Shown here: in pieces, positions 9,445 to 18,199 of the stretch
Position numbering within the stretch: position 1 is the first letter of the stretch
Layout: each line of letters starts with the position of its first letter
Source of the DNA: Jannaschia sp. CCS1
Lineage (GTDB): Bacteria > Pseudomonadota > Alphaproteobacteria > Rhodobacterales > Rhodobacteraceae
NCBI RefSeq assembly: GCF_000013565.1
Contig: NC_007802.1
Coordinates: 2,728,001 to 2,792,000 of the forward strand
Direction: 5' to 3'
Length of the DNA: 64,000 nucleotides
The notes under the pieces: generated by a model
Told to the model about the DNA's origin: nothing
What the model saw: only the letters and a program-made list of their open reading frames with translations
Databases searched by the model: none
Translations under genes and position numbers: made by a program

Positions 9445-10455
9445 TTACAATGCGTTGTGAGTAGCCCACCAAAGGGCCACCGCCTGTCTATGCAACGCTA
9501 TATCATGGACGCGCAAAAGTTGAACGCCCTGCCCCAATGCCCATAGGCCGATGGCCGCCGACCCGGGGCCCCTCCTCGCGGCGTCCGGCTCGGACCCGAG
9601 CGTTCCGATGAACCCCTTGCGGGACACTCCAAGCAGAATACCGCAGCCGAGACTGTGAAACAGGGAGACGCGCCGGATCAGATCAAGGTTCTGGTCTTGC
9701 GTCTTTCCAAAGCCAATCCCGGGGTCGACGATGATCTGGTCCCGACGCACACCGACTGCCCGGGCCTGCGCGATGGCAGCCTCCAACCCATCATAGACGT
9801 CCAGGAGAACATCGGAATAGGCCGTCGGCGCCTCGGCCTGCATGGTTTGGGGCGTGGCAATCGAGTGCATCAGGACCAGCGGTGCACCATGCTGTGCAGC
9901 CACGTCGGCAAGACGCGCGTCAAATCGCAGGCCGGAAACATCGTTCAGGATCGCTGCGCCTGCGGCCAATCCGGCCTCTGCCACGGCGGCTTTGCGGGTA
10001 TCGAGACTGATCGCGATCCCGTCCCCCCGAAGAGCTGAAATCACCGGTGCTGTGCGGGCAATCTCCACGTCAGCTGGGATCTCTGACGCACCGGGGCGCG
10101 TGGATTCTCCTCCGATATCAATAAGATCAGCCCCGTCGCGGACCATGGCACGGGCGTGCTCAACAGCCTGCGGCATGGCATCAAAACGCCCACCATCTGA
10201 GAAGCTGTCTGGCGTTGTGTTCAGGATCCCCATCAAACGCGGCCTGTCCAGCGACACCCCCGCAAGGGTGGCGCGGGGTGCGCATAGTCTTCGCAAGACA
10301 TCCTTGGGCGCTTCCGTCGCGGCAACGACCTCGGACGGGCCGTTACGGTTCAGGCGCTCCAGGCGATCAAACCACGCCCATCCGCCTGCCAGCGGCAAGG
10401 CTCCGGGCGGACGGGCCGAATCAAGGCTTGGGATGGCGCGCCAATAACTGGTCAT
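9445..10455 (-). CDS. folP: Dihydropteroate synthase
   Basis: This folate enzyme condenses p-aminobenzoate with dihydropterin pyrophosphate. The TIM-barrel core starts near residue 72 with LMGILNTTPDSFSDGG. It continues with DIGGESTRPGA, ISLDTRKAAVAEAG, ILNDVSG and IVDPGIGFGKT, the pterin- and phosphate-binding loops. At 336 residues it carries about 65 extra N-terminal residues; the extension (TSYWRAIPSLDSARPPGAL) looks genuine rather than a mis-called start. Its ATG (10455-10453) overlaps on the opposite strand with a possible ATG for the divergent GNAT gene, which argues for a later start of that gene. Confidence 0.95.
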   Translation of the reverse strand: MTSYWRAIPSLDSARPPGALPLAGGWAWFDRLERLNRNGPSEVVAATEAPKDVLRRLCAPRATLAGVSLDRPRLMGILNTTPDSFSDGGRFDAMPQAVEHARAMVRDGADLIDIGGESTRPGASEIPADVEIARTAPVISALRGDGIAISLDTRKAAVAEAGLAAGAAILNDVSGLRFDARLADVAAQHGAPLVLMHSIATPQTMQAEAPTAYSDVLLDVYDGLEAAIAQARAVGVRRDQIIVDPGIGFGKTQDQNLDLIRRVSLFHSLGCGILLGVSRKGFIGTLGSEPDAARRGPGSAAIGLWALGQGVQLLRVHDIALHRQAVALWWATHNAL

Positions 10456-10561
10456 GGCGCGGCGTACCGCGCAGGCGCTCGCAGCACAAGTAAGGCAAGC
10501 TCTTTATACCCTAGGCGAAACCAAGCCTCGCGCAGACCGGACTTCTCTGGCACGGTTGCGT

Positions 10562-11005
10562 ATGGATACCGGAAAACTCCTTTTTCGAACGATGCGGCTG
10601 ACGGGCCGCGCGCCGGGGCCCGGGGCCTTATCGCTCTATGGGCGCTTATTCGGCAGCTTGGGGGAAGCCGGTCTGGACCGCGATATGCAGGATTGGTCAC
10701 GCCACGCCATCGCGCCATGGACCCTGACCCATGCAGGCCATGACGTCGGCGTCGGCGGCTTCCGTATCGGCTTTGCCGACGATGGTTTGGAAGTTCTTTT
10801 TCATTTTGTTCCAGAGGTTTGGGGCCAGGGCTTGGCTAGTGAATTCCTCAATGCGGCCCTTGAACATGCGCAGACGACCTTGCGGGAAACGCGGTTTTTC
10901 GGCTTCACGCAACCCGATGAAATCGCGTCGCGCCGGGTGATGGAGAAAGCCGGTTTCGTGGTCGCCGAGAGCGATGGCCCGGATCTATTGATGCGCCTTA
11001 ACTGA
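10562..11005 (+). CDS. GNAT-family N-acetyltransferase (RimJ/RimL-like)
   Basis: About 147 residues from ATG 10562. The second half has the GNAT acetyl-CoA pattern HFVPEVWGQGLASEFLNAAL, followed by RRVMEKAGF, typical of RimJ/L-type acetyltransferases that modify protein N-termini or small amines. The substrate is unknown. An in-frame ATG at 10454 would overlap the folP start codon on the other strand and leave no room for a promoter, so I prefer the internal start, although no strong ribosome site is visible there. Its 3' end overlaps the convergent folB gene by 21 bp. Confidence 0.75.
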   Translation: MDTGKLLFRTMRLTGRAPGPGALSLYGRLFGSLGEAGLDRDMQDWSRHAIAPWTLTHAGHDVGVGGFRIGFADDGLEVLFHFVPEVWGQGLASEFLNAALEHAQTTLRETRFFGFTQPDEIASRRVMEKAGFVVAESDGPDLLMRLN

Positions 11006-11923
11006 GATCAGGTCAGGCCGCGCGTCGGCGGCGAACGCATCCACGCCGTCCAAAGCCGCCCCGCCCAAGGTGATCACGCGCTGCGCCTCAAACGCATCGG
11101 CCAGCCACAAAGTGAGCGCGACGGGATCGGTCACGTCCGCATCCGGCCCTTCGACCGCGTCCAATACCAGCTTGGACGGCGCCCAAACGCTGATCTTGCC
11201 TTGCCGCATCGCCCAGTCCAGCTCGGTCCGGCTGTCGACCACCACACAGCGCGGATCCCGCGCCGCAAGGACCCAGGCCGATTGCTCGATCGCCAGAAGC
11301 GCGATGCGGCGCTGTGGCATGGCATGGGCGGCTTGGGGAATTGGCAATCGTGGCGCATCAACACAGAGGATCAGCGGAGCCTCCGCCTGCTCCAGCCTGT
11401 CCAAAAGGTCCGGTATATCAGGGCGATGGATGGCTTTGTCCGAGAGATGAACAACAATGGGGTGCGGCGCAGCCTCGGCCAGAAGGCGCAGACGGCGGCG
11501 GCCTTCCGGAGCCGCGCGCAAAATCTCCACCCCCAGCGTGTAAGGCCCCCGGTCCAGCTTGCCGATGCGCACAAAAACACGGGCCGCCAGCGGATGCTCC
11601 AGAATGCTATCGGCGATCCGCGCGGCCAGCGTTTCCAGAAGATTGACCCGTTCAGCGGCCAAGGCCACGTCAATCGCCTCGGAAATGGTGTCGTAGCTGA
11701 GGATACGATCCACGTCATCTGTCGCGCTTTCCGCACGGGTTTCGACCTCCACCACGACATCGAACTGGATTTTCTGGGTGATGCCGCGTTCGGCCTGAAA
11801 CGCGCCGATTTCGACGTCTCGAACATGATCCGTCATGGAGATGCGATCGCGCGGCGCCCCTTGGGACGTGGCTTTCGCGCGCTCCGTTGGATGGCTGAAG
11901 GCTTGATGTATTTCGTCGGTCAT
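10985..11923 (-). CDS. folB: Dihydroneopterin aldolase (FolB) fused to a degenerate amino acid kinase-like domain
   Basis: The 312-residue protein is far longer than the ~120-residue FolB norm. Residues ~28-137 form the aldolase: DVEIGAFQAERGITQKI carries the conserved Glu, and VFVRIGKLDRGPYTLGVEI the conserved Lys. FolB converts dihydroneopterin to hydroxymethyl-dihydropterin in folate synthesis. The C-terminal ~170 residues include KISVWAPSKLVLDAV and VTDPVALTLWLADAFEAQRV, which resemble the PSK/TSDSLA part of amino acid kinase-fold proteins such as MfnE. The Gly-rich nucleotide loops of that fold are not visible, so this part is probably non-catalytic. I chose ATG 11923 because GGGG lies seven bases upstream. 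folP is the next gene on the same strand, across the opposite-strand GNAT gene. Confidence 0.85.
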   Translation of the reverse strand: MTDEIHQAFSHPTERAKATSQGAPRDRISMTDHVRDVEIGAFQAERGITQKIQFDVVVEVETRAESATDDVDRILSYDTISEAIDVALAAERVNLLETLAARIADSILEHPLAARVFVRIGKLDRGPYTLGVEILRAAPEGRRRLRLLAEAAPHPIVVHLSDKAIHRPDIPDLLDRLEQAEAPLILCVDAPRLPIPQAAHAMPQRRIALLAIEQSAWVLAARDPRCVVVDSRTELDWAMRQGKISVWAPSKLVLDAVEGPDADVTDPVALTLWLADAFEAQRVITLGGAALDGVDAFAADARPDLISVKAHQ

Positions 11924-12020
11924 TGGCACGCCCCAAACTGGTGTCGCGCCCTGCTACCACAGCACGCCCGCGCAAACAGCGCCCGCATGCGGCGTATGCC
12001 GAACCAAATCCGAAGCGGGA

Positions 12021-12710
12021 TCAGTATTGTTGGCGATAGAAGCGATGAATGCCGATCTCTGTGGTGCGCGGGTAGACGCTGGCCCATCGCGGGTTGACCC
12101 AATTGGCGTGGTAATGCGTGGCCCCCGCCGTCAGATCCCGGGGCGCGCCGTCGATCATGATCCGCGCGATATGCCCCAAGCGATGCATCGCGGTCCGGTC
12201 GGTCATCTCCTCAGACTGCCCATCACAGGTATAGGTGAACTGGCAGGCAAACTGGCGCCCGGTGCCCTGGTCGATCACGCCACAAATGGAATTGGGATAA
12301 TTCGCTGCATCCACGCGGTTCAGGATGACCTCTGCCACGGCGTATTGGCCTTCAATCGGCTCTCCGCGGGCTTCAAAATAAAGCGCTTCCGTCAAACAAC
12401 GCCATTGCGCCCCGCCCCGGGGTGCCCGCAAGGCATCAAGCCCCGCCGCATCCATGATCCGGTTGTCGTCCCGGGCCCGTCTTGCATCGAAGGCAGAGCC
12501 GATCTGGCGCAGCCGGTTGGCAGACAGACCGGACAACGACGCCGCCTCCATCCCCATCAGTTGATCAAGAACACCCGACAAGCCATTGGCCGACGCCGAT
12601 GTGCCCAGTGTGACGTCCATTTCCGAGATGTTCTGCCCAGTTGCTCCAGTCGCGACACACAAGGACATAAGGCCCGCACTGAATGCGGACAAAACCCGTA
12701 CCTTCATCAT
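12021..12710 (-). CDS. Secreted cell wall hydrolase, SleB/Hydrolase_2 family
   Basis: This 229-residue protein opens with a signal peptide (MMKVRVLSAFSAGLMSLCVA, cleaved near ATGATG|QN). The C-terminal ~130 residues are a SleB-type domain: LTEALYFEARGEPIEGQYAV contains the catalytic Glu, followed by VAEVILNRVDAANYPNSICGV and a conserved ATHYHANWVNPRWA. The family cleaves peptidoglycan glycan strands as lytic transglycosylases; outside spore formers it acts in envelope remodelling. GGAAGG precedes the start. It is the last gene of the glyQ-to-ppdK strand, separated from ppdK by 160 AT-rich bases that probably hold its own promoter. Confidence 0.88.
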   Translation of the reverse strand: MMKVRVLSAFSAGLMSLCVATGATGQNISEMDVTLGTSASANGLSGVLDQLMGMEAASLSGLSANRLRQIGSAFDARRARDDNRIMDAAGLDALRAPRGGAQWRCLTEALYFEARGEPIEGQYAVAEVILNRVDAANYPNSICGVIDQGTGRQFACQFTYTCDGQSEEMTDRTAMHRLGHIARIMIDGAPRDLTAGATHYHANWVNPRWASVYPRTTEIGIHRFYRQQY

Positions 12711-12870
12711 TCTGCCCTTCCAAGGGAATTGGTCGGATCCGTTCTGCCGTGGAGCCTGACCTTTTTTCTTTGAAAGGGTGTTAACTCATTTCTTAAGTTC
12801 GGCAAAATGCGCCCTTAATCCTGCGCAAATGCCTCGGAGGACCGCAAGATTTAGTTAACTCATGTTAAAG

Positions 12871-15408
12871 TCATGAATTAACATCACCCGCCAATCCTTT
12901 GTCTTTGATGGCTAATTGTGCCGCCGCCAATTTCGCTACAGGGACGCGGTACGGTGAACAGGAGACATAGTCGAACCCCGCCTTGCGGGAGAAATCGACG
13001 GCGTCCGGGTGCCCCCCATGCTCACCACACAAGGCCAGCGTCAGGTCCGGGCGCTCCGCCCGCCCCCGTTCCGCGCCAAGATGGACCAATTCGCCCACCC
13101 CGTCGACATCAAGCTCGCGGAACGGGTCCTCAGAGAACACGCCCTGTTGCACATAAGCCGACATGAACCGTCCCGCATCATCGCGGCTGAGACCATAAGT
13201 CATCTGGGTCAGGTCATTGGTTCCAAAAGACAGAAATGCCGAATGCTCAGCAATTTCACCGGCTCTGAGCGCCGCGCGCGGCGTCTCGACCATCACTCCC
13301 AACCGGTAGGTGAAATCCGATCTCGTCTTGGCGCGAACCTCGGCCGCGATAGCGTCGATGGAGGCCTTCACCAGCTCCACTTCCCGCGCTGCAGTGACAA
13401 GTGGGATCATGATCTCCGGCACAATCGGCGCGCCCTTTTTTGACGACTTGACCGTCGCCTCAAAAATCGCGCGTGCTTGCATTTCGTAAATCTCGGGCAC
13501 GGTAATGCCCAGTCTCACGCCCCGCATCCCCAACATCGGGTTGAATTCCTGCAAGGCCTCGATCCGCTGCGCAACCCGGCTGACGGGCAAATCCAACGCC
13601 TCAGCCAGGGCACGGATGCCATCGCGGTCCCGGGGCAGAAACTCATGCAGCGGCGGGTCAAAAAGGCGGATGGTGACGGGCTGGCCCTGCATCAACTCAA
13701 GCAGTTTGACGAAATCGTCACGTTGCATCGGCAATAAACGATCCAGCGACGCCGCGCGATCTTCGGCATTCTCGGCAAAGATCATTTCGCGCATCACCGT
13801 CATGCGGTTGGCGTCGAAAAACATATGCTCTGTCCGGCAAAGGCCGATGCCATCCACGCCAAACCGTTGTGCCATGGCCGCGTCTTCGGGTGTATCGGCA
13901 TTGGCGCGCACGCCAATATCGCGCGCCTCATCGGCCCATTGCATGAGCGTGGCAAAGGCCCCGCCAAGGGCAGGCTCCACCATTTCGATCGCGCCAACCA
14001 GCACCTCACCCGCCGAGCCGTCGAGCGTTATGATATCGCCTTCATGAAACACCTTGCGGCCCGGCACGGTGATGGTCTTTTTGCGCTGGTCGAGTTGCAG
14101 TTTTGTTGCGCCCGCCACGCAAGGAAGGCCCAACCCACGGGCGATCACAGCCGCGTGGGAGGTCACACCGCCCCGTTCCGTCAAGATCGCCTGGGCTGCG
14201 TGCATCCCGCGAATATCCTCGGGCGATGTCTCCCGGCGCACCAGAATACACGGCTCCCCCTGCGCGGCGGCGGCTTGAGCGGCGGCGGCGGAAAAGACAA
14301 TCTTGCCCGTCGCGGCACCGGGGGCTGCGGGAATCCCGGTGGTCAGCACATCCCGTTTCGCACCGGCCTCGATCTGGCGGTGCAGCAGGCCGTTCAGGGT
14401 GAAAGGTGGGATACGGGTCAACGCCTCCTCCTGTGGGATCACGCCGGACAGGGCCAAGGCCACCGCGACCTCCACTTCCGCGCGGGCCGAGCGGGGCGTG
14501 CGCACGGCATCCAGGATCGACAAGGCGCCGTCCATCAGCGTGAACTCAATCTGCATCTCCTCGCGCAACCGCATGCGCATCAGCGCGTGGGCATCGCGCA
14601 GCGCCTGGACCTGATCCGGGGCCACATCCTCCAACGCAGGCCCGCGCGGATCACATTCGATAAACTGGGCCGCGCCTTCGGTGAGGGCCTGACGCCCCTG
14701 CCCGCGCGGCAGATAACGCCCGGTGACCTGCGGCTCGCCCGTTTCGCTTGAGATGAATTGCACCACGCCCGCGCCAGAGATCTCCCGGGCCGGCCCAAGC
14801 GCCATCTTCTGCACCACAAGCCCCAGACCGGCGTCCGCAGGTGCCCCCTGGGCCTGGCGCAATAGCCGCGCGGTCGTGCCTTCCCAGGCCCGCGCCATCG
14901 ACCGCAAGACTTCGGCCAACTGAACGGTTGGATCCTGGGGAAATGGCTCCTCCATATCGGCCTCATAGGCCTGTTTGGCGAGGCGCGGCGTGATCGGGCT
15001 CTCAAATTCTTCGGCATCCAGGCGGTGCACATCGACGGCGTAGGAGCGGATGAAATTCGTGTAGACCGCGCCTGCCACATCAGGACCGTGGGTCTCGGAC
15101 AGCGCGTCGGCGGTCGCGTCACACATGCCCACGTTCAGGATCGTGCCCGGCCCGCCCCAATCAGGCGTCTCGGACGACGAGCGAACAGACAGGAGCGCGC
15201 CCGGCCCGAAAATCCCGACCAAAGCCTCCAGATCCGGCATCCGCCCGTCTGCAATCGCGCGCACTGTCTCAAAGCTGAGCGCGACGGTCTGGGGCACCGG
15301 CATATCCAGACGCGCCAGCCGTTGCAGGCATTTCGCGCGGTTCCCATGCCGCGCCTTACGGATGTCAGCGGTGGGCGTGATCTCGGTGAAATCGGGCGTG
15401 GTAAGCAT
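12871..15408 (-). CDS. ppdK: Pyruvate, phosphate dikinase (divergent N-terminal form)
   Basis: The protein has 845 residues from ATG 15408 (MLTTPDFTEITPTADIRKA). Domain order is an ATP-grasp nucleotide part (1-~370), the swivelling phosphohistidine domain with GGVTSHAAVIARGLGLPCVAG (His ~418), and the PEP/pyruvate barrel with GLCRTEHMFF, FGTNDLTQM and the Cys loop LALCGEHGG. It interconverts PEP and pyruvate with ATP, AMP and phosphate. The usual GGKGANLAEM opening is replaced by ARHGNRAKCLQRL, and the usual ASMPGMMDTVLNLG loop by TPDWGGPGTILNVG, so this is a divergent subfamily that I associate with Rhodobacteraceae. An upstream ATG at 15477 lacks a ribosome site. It follows glyS by 110 bp. 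Confidence 0.9.
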   Translation of the reverse strand: MLTTPDFTEITPTADIRKARHGNRAKCLQRLARLDMPVPQTVALSFETVRAIADGRMPDLEALVGIFGPGALLSVRSSSETPDWGGPGTILNVGMCDATADALSETHGPDVAGAVYTNFIRSYAVDVHRLDAEEFESPITPRLAKQAYEADMEEPFPQDPTVQLAEVLRSMARAWEGTTARLLRQAQGAPADAGLGLVVQKMALGPAREISGAGVVQFISSETGEPQVTGRYLPRGQGRQALTEGAAQFIECDPRGPALEDVAPDQVQALRDAHALMRMRLREEMQIEFTLMDGALSILDAVRTPRSARAEVEVAVALALSGVIPQEEALTRIPPFTLNGLLHRQIEAGAKRDVLTTGIPAAPGAATGKIVFSAAAAQAAAAQGEPCILVRRETSPEDIRGMHAAQAILTERGGVTSHAAVIARGLGLPCVAGATKLQLDQRKKTITVPGRKVFHEGDIITLDGSAGEVLVGAIEMVEPALGGAFATLMQWADEARDIGVRANADTPEDAAMAQRFGVDGIGLCRTEHMFFDANRMTVMREMIFAENAEDRAASLDRLLPMQRDDFVKLLELMQGQPVTIRLFDPPLHEFLPRDRDGIRALAEALDLPVSRVAQRIEALQEFNPMLGMRGVRLGITVPEIYEMQARAIFEATVKSSKKGAPIVPEIMIPLVTAAREVELVKASIDAIAAEVRAKTRSDFTYRLGVMVETPRAALRAGEIAEHSAFLSFGTNDLTQMTYGLSRDDAGRFMSAYVQQGVFSEDPFRELDVDGVGELVHLGAERGRAERPDLTLALCGEHGGHPDAVDFSRKAGFDYVSCSPYRVPVAKLAAAQLAIKDKGLAGDVNS

Positions 15409-15518
15409 GGGCCGGGTTCCGAATTGATACCGGCAAAAGATACAGCGCGAGGGATGAGTGTAAAGTAAACCGGACACTCATGTGACAGTTTTGCGCGGGG
15501 TGTTGCTGCGCTGCGGCG

Positions 15519-17738
15519 TCAGCCTTCGATCCTGGTCAAGTCCGCAACGGCCCCACAGGTCTGAGCAATATCATTGAGCAAATTCAGCCTGTTGCGCCGT
15601 ACAATATCATTGTCGGCGTTGACTTGAACAGCTTCAAAGAACGCATCAATGGGTGCGCGGAGTTTCGCCATTTCGGTCATCGCTTCCTCAAACCGCTCCT
15701 CGGCCAATGCGGGCGCAATGGCTGTCCGCGCCACGTCCAGAGCGGTGAAGAGCGCGCGTTCTTCATCGGTTTCGGCATATTTCACGTCCGCGCCATAGCG
15801 GTATTCAACGCCGTCCTTGGCCTCGGCCTGGGCGAGGATGTTGGCGGAGCGTTTGTAACCCTGGATCAGGTTTTCGCCGTCGGGCGTGTCGAGGAAGGCT
15901 TGCAGCGCGCGGGCACGGGCCACGACGAGGCTGAGGTCGTCGTTGGATGGCATGGAGAGGGCGGCGTCAATGACGTCGTGGCGGATGTTCTCGGCCTTGA
16001 GATGAACTTTGAGGCGGTCGTGGAAGAAGGCGAGGAGATCATCAGATTTGTCAGGAACTTGTTCTTTCATCTCAATAAAGCCGGATGACGGGAGCCCGCC
16101 TCGCGACTCTTTCACTGCCTTCCAAGCCGCCCCAAATACCCCATGATTTGCGATTTCTCGGACAAGTTCAGCAACTTCATCGCGGTCTATTGGGTCGATA
16201 ATCGCCCCCTTGTGCACGACAAGTTGCATATCGAAGAGCCGGTCTAGTCTCACTCGCAAACCACCATCCAAAACAATCCGGATAACCCCCAGCGCCGCAC
16301 GCCTCAACGCAAACGGATCTTTAGAGCCGGTTGGCTTCTCATCAATCGCCCAGAAGCCTGTCAGCAGGTCAAGTTTGTCAGCCAATGCCACCGCAATACT
16401 CAAAGGCGCCGTGGGAACATTATCGGTCGGGCCCAAAGGCGCGTAGTGGTCTTCGGCCACGGCGGCAATCGCCGGGTCGAGGCCCGCTTCCAACGCGTAG
16501 TATTTGCCCATCGTGCCTTGCAATTCGGGGAACTCGTAGACCATCTCGGACGACAGATCCGCCTTGGCGATCCGCGCAGCGGTTTCCGCCGCCGTCGGGT
16601 CCGCGCCGACCATGGGGGCTATCTCTAGGGCGAGGGTCGCGATACGCTCGACACGTTCGGCCTGTGATCCCAAGCGCCGCTCGAACGTCACGTTTTCCAA
16701 TGCCTTGCGCCATGCACCCATACCATCACGGGCGATGCGCAGGTCGTTGTCCCAGAAGAATTTCCCGTCCGCCAAACGCGCGGACAGCACCTTGGAATTC
16801 CCCGCGAGGATGGTAGCGCCCTCGTCCGCCGTCTCCCGGTTCGCCACGGTGATAAACCGTTCGATCCGGCCCGTTGCCGGGTTGCGGACCGAGAAAAACT
16901 TCTGGTGTTCGCGCATGGAGGTTTGCAGGACCTCCGCGGGCAGGCCCAAGAAACCCTCGGCGATCTCTCCCATCAACACAACGGGCCATTCCACGAGGCC
17001 CGCAACCTCCGTCAGTAGGCCCGCGTCTTCAACAACCTCCAACCCCGCCGCGAAGGCCATATTGGTGGCGTCGTGCCAGATCGCGTCAGACCGGTCCTGC
17101 GGCGACAGAACCACCTTGGCCGCGCGCAGTTTGGCAGAGTAATCATCGAACGACGACACGCTAAACCGGCCAGGCGCCATGAAGCGGTGGCCTTCGGTTG
17201 TGTTGCCGGATGCGATGCCGTCCACGTCGAAATTCACCACGTCTGAGCCATCTTCGCGGGTCAACAGGCACAGGATGGACTGCAATGGACGCACCCAACG
17301 CAAAGACCCCGTGCCCCACCGCATGGATTTGGGCCACGGGAAATTGCGCACGATCTGCGGGATCAGGTCGGCGATGATGTCGGACGTCGCGCGGCCCTCG
17401 GACGTGACCTTCGCGTAGTAGAAAGTGCCTTTTTTGTCCTCACGCTCCTCCAGATCCTCACGCGCGACGCCTGCGCCACGCAAAAACCCTTCAAGGGCCT
17501 TGTCGGGCGCGCCAACTTTGGGACCACGCCGGTCTTCTGTGGTTGTAGGCGAGTTGTCCGTCAAACCCTCCACGGTCAGGACCAGACGGCGGGGGGTGAC
17601 GAAACTGCCGGCGGAGGCATAGGTCAGCCCGGCCTCGACCAAACCATCGGTCACCAGACGCTTCACATCAGCGCTCGCGCGCGCCTGCATCCGGGCGGGG
17701 ATTTCCTCGGAAAAGAGTTCCAGCAAAAGATCAGGCAT
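15519..17738 (-). CDS. glyS: Glycine--tRNA ligase beta subunit
   Basis: The 739-residue beta subunit of the bacterial alpha2-beta2 glycyl-tRNA synthetase opens with the characteristic PDLLLELFSEEIPARMQ. The middle includes TVANRETADEG and GNSKVLSARLADGKFFWDND, which are beta-subunit hallmarks, then an HD-like region and a C-terminal tRNA-binding part (FFEAVQVNADNDIVRRNRLN). It binds tRNA-Gly and works with GlyQ. It starts five bases after the small DUF6446-type gene that separates it from glyQ, so the three are almost certainly one transcript. Confidence 0.97.
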   Translation of the reverse strand: MPDLLLELFSEEIPARMQARASADVKRLVTDGLVEAGLTYASAGSFVTPRRLVLTVEGLTDNSPTTTEDRRGPKVGAPDKALEGFLRGAGVAREDLEEREDKKGTFYYAKVTSEGRATSDIIADLIPQIVRNFPWPKSMRWGTGSLRWVRPLQSILCLLTREDGSDVVNFDVDGIASGNTTEGHRFMAPGRFSVSSFDDYSAKLRAAKVVLSPQDRSDAIWHDATNMAFAAGLEVVEDAGLLTEVAGLVEWPVVLMGEIAEGFLGLPAEVLQTSMREHQKFFSVRNPATGRIERFITVANRETADEGATILAGNSKVLSARLADGKFFWDNDLRIARDGMGAWRKALENVTFERRLGSQAERVERIATLALEIAPMVGADPTAAETAARIAKADLSSEMVYEFPELQGTMGKYYALEAGLDPAIAAVAEDHYAPLGPTDNVPTAPLSIAVALADKLDLLTGFWAIDEKPTGSKDPFALRRAALGVIRIVLDGGLRVRLDRLFDMQLVVHKGAIIDPIDRDEVAELVREIANHGVFGAAWKAVKESRGGLPSSGFIEMKEQVPDKSDDLLAFFHDRLKVHLKAENIRHDVIDAALSMPSNDDLSLVVARARALQAFLDTPDGENLIQGYKRSANILAQAEAKDGVEYRYGADVKYAETDEERALFTALDVARTAIAPALAEERFEEAMTEMAKLRAPIDAFFEAVQVNADNDIVRRNRLNLLNDIAQTCGAVADLTRIEG

Positions 17739-17743
17739 GGGAC

Positions 17744-18199
17744 TTACTCCAAAGTGCCGTTGAGTTGCGTCCAGGCGTAGCCGCGCCCGTCGGGAAAGAT
17801 CGCCACCACGCGGTCCACGCCGCGCGATGCGTTGCGTTGGCCCAGATAGGCCTGCGCTTCACCCGCCTCCAGTGCTTCGCCGATTTGGGTGGCGTCGAAG
17901 CAGTCGAACCAGGCGGGCGGGATCAAGGGCGTGGCATCGTCGTAGGGGGCGGCATCCGCGAGGGGAGCATCGTCGGACAACGTGAAACAGGCCCGGAAGC
18001 GGAGGGGGGACGTTGTGGCGTCAATCCCCTCCGCATCCACAATCTCCAAGGGCACCAACGCCCCGTCAGGCCGCTGGACGGCGATTTCGACAACCTCCAA
18101 AGGCGCGTAATAGGCGCGCGTGTTCGCCCACCACAGGGTCGCCCCGAAAACAGCCGTAACCCCAAGGATCACGAAGACAATGAACCGGCCAGAGGTCAC
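17744..18199 (-). CDS. Small membrane-anchored protein between glyQ and glyS (DUF6446-like)
   Basis: The 151-residue protein has a single N-terminal membrane anchor ([20 protein letters not shown]) and a presumably periplasmic remainder with two Cys in RFRACFTL and WFDCFDA. The GTG start at 18199 overlaps the glyQ stop as GTGA, with AGAGG four bases upstream, a classic coupling arrangement; the longer reading to 18247 would run far into glyQ. It resembles the DUF6446 proteins found at this spot in Rhodobacterales. No function is known, and nothing in it suggests a role in aminoacylation. Confidence 0.82.
   Translation of the reverse strand: MTSGRFIVFVILGVTAVFGATLWWANTRAYYAPLEVVEIAVQRPDGALVPLEIVDAEGIDATTSPLRFRACFTLSDDAPLADAAPYDDATPLIPPAWFDCFDATQIGEALEAGEAQAYLGQRNASRGVDRVVAIFPDGRGYAWTQLNGTLE

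Noticed and set aside
10454-10561. N-terminal extension of the GNAT gene starting at the folP start codon
   Set aside because: The start codons would overlap on opposite strands, leaving no promoter space for either gene, and the extra residues do not look like the GNAT family.
12711-12870. CtrA-binding sites in the AT-rich gap before the SleB-like gene
   Set aside because: TTAA/TTAAC half-sites occur, but with six- and eight-base spacing rather than seven.
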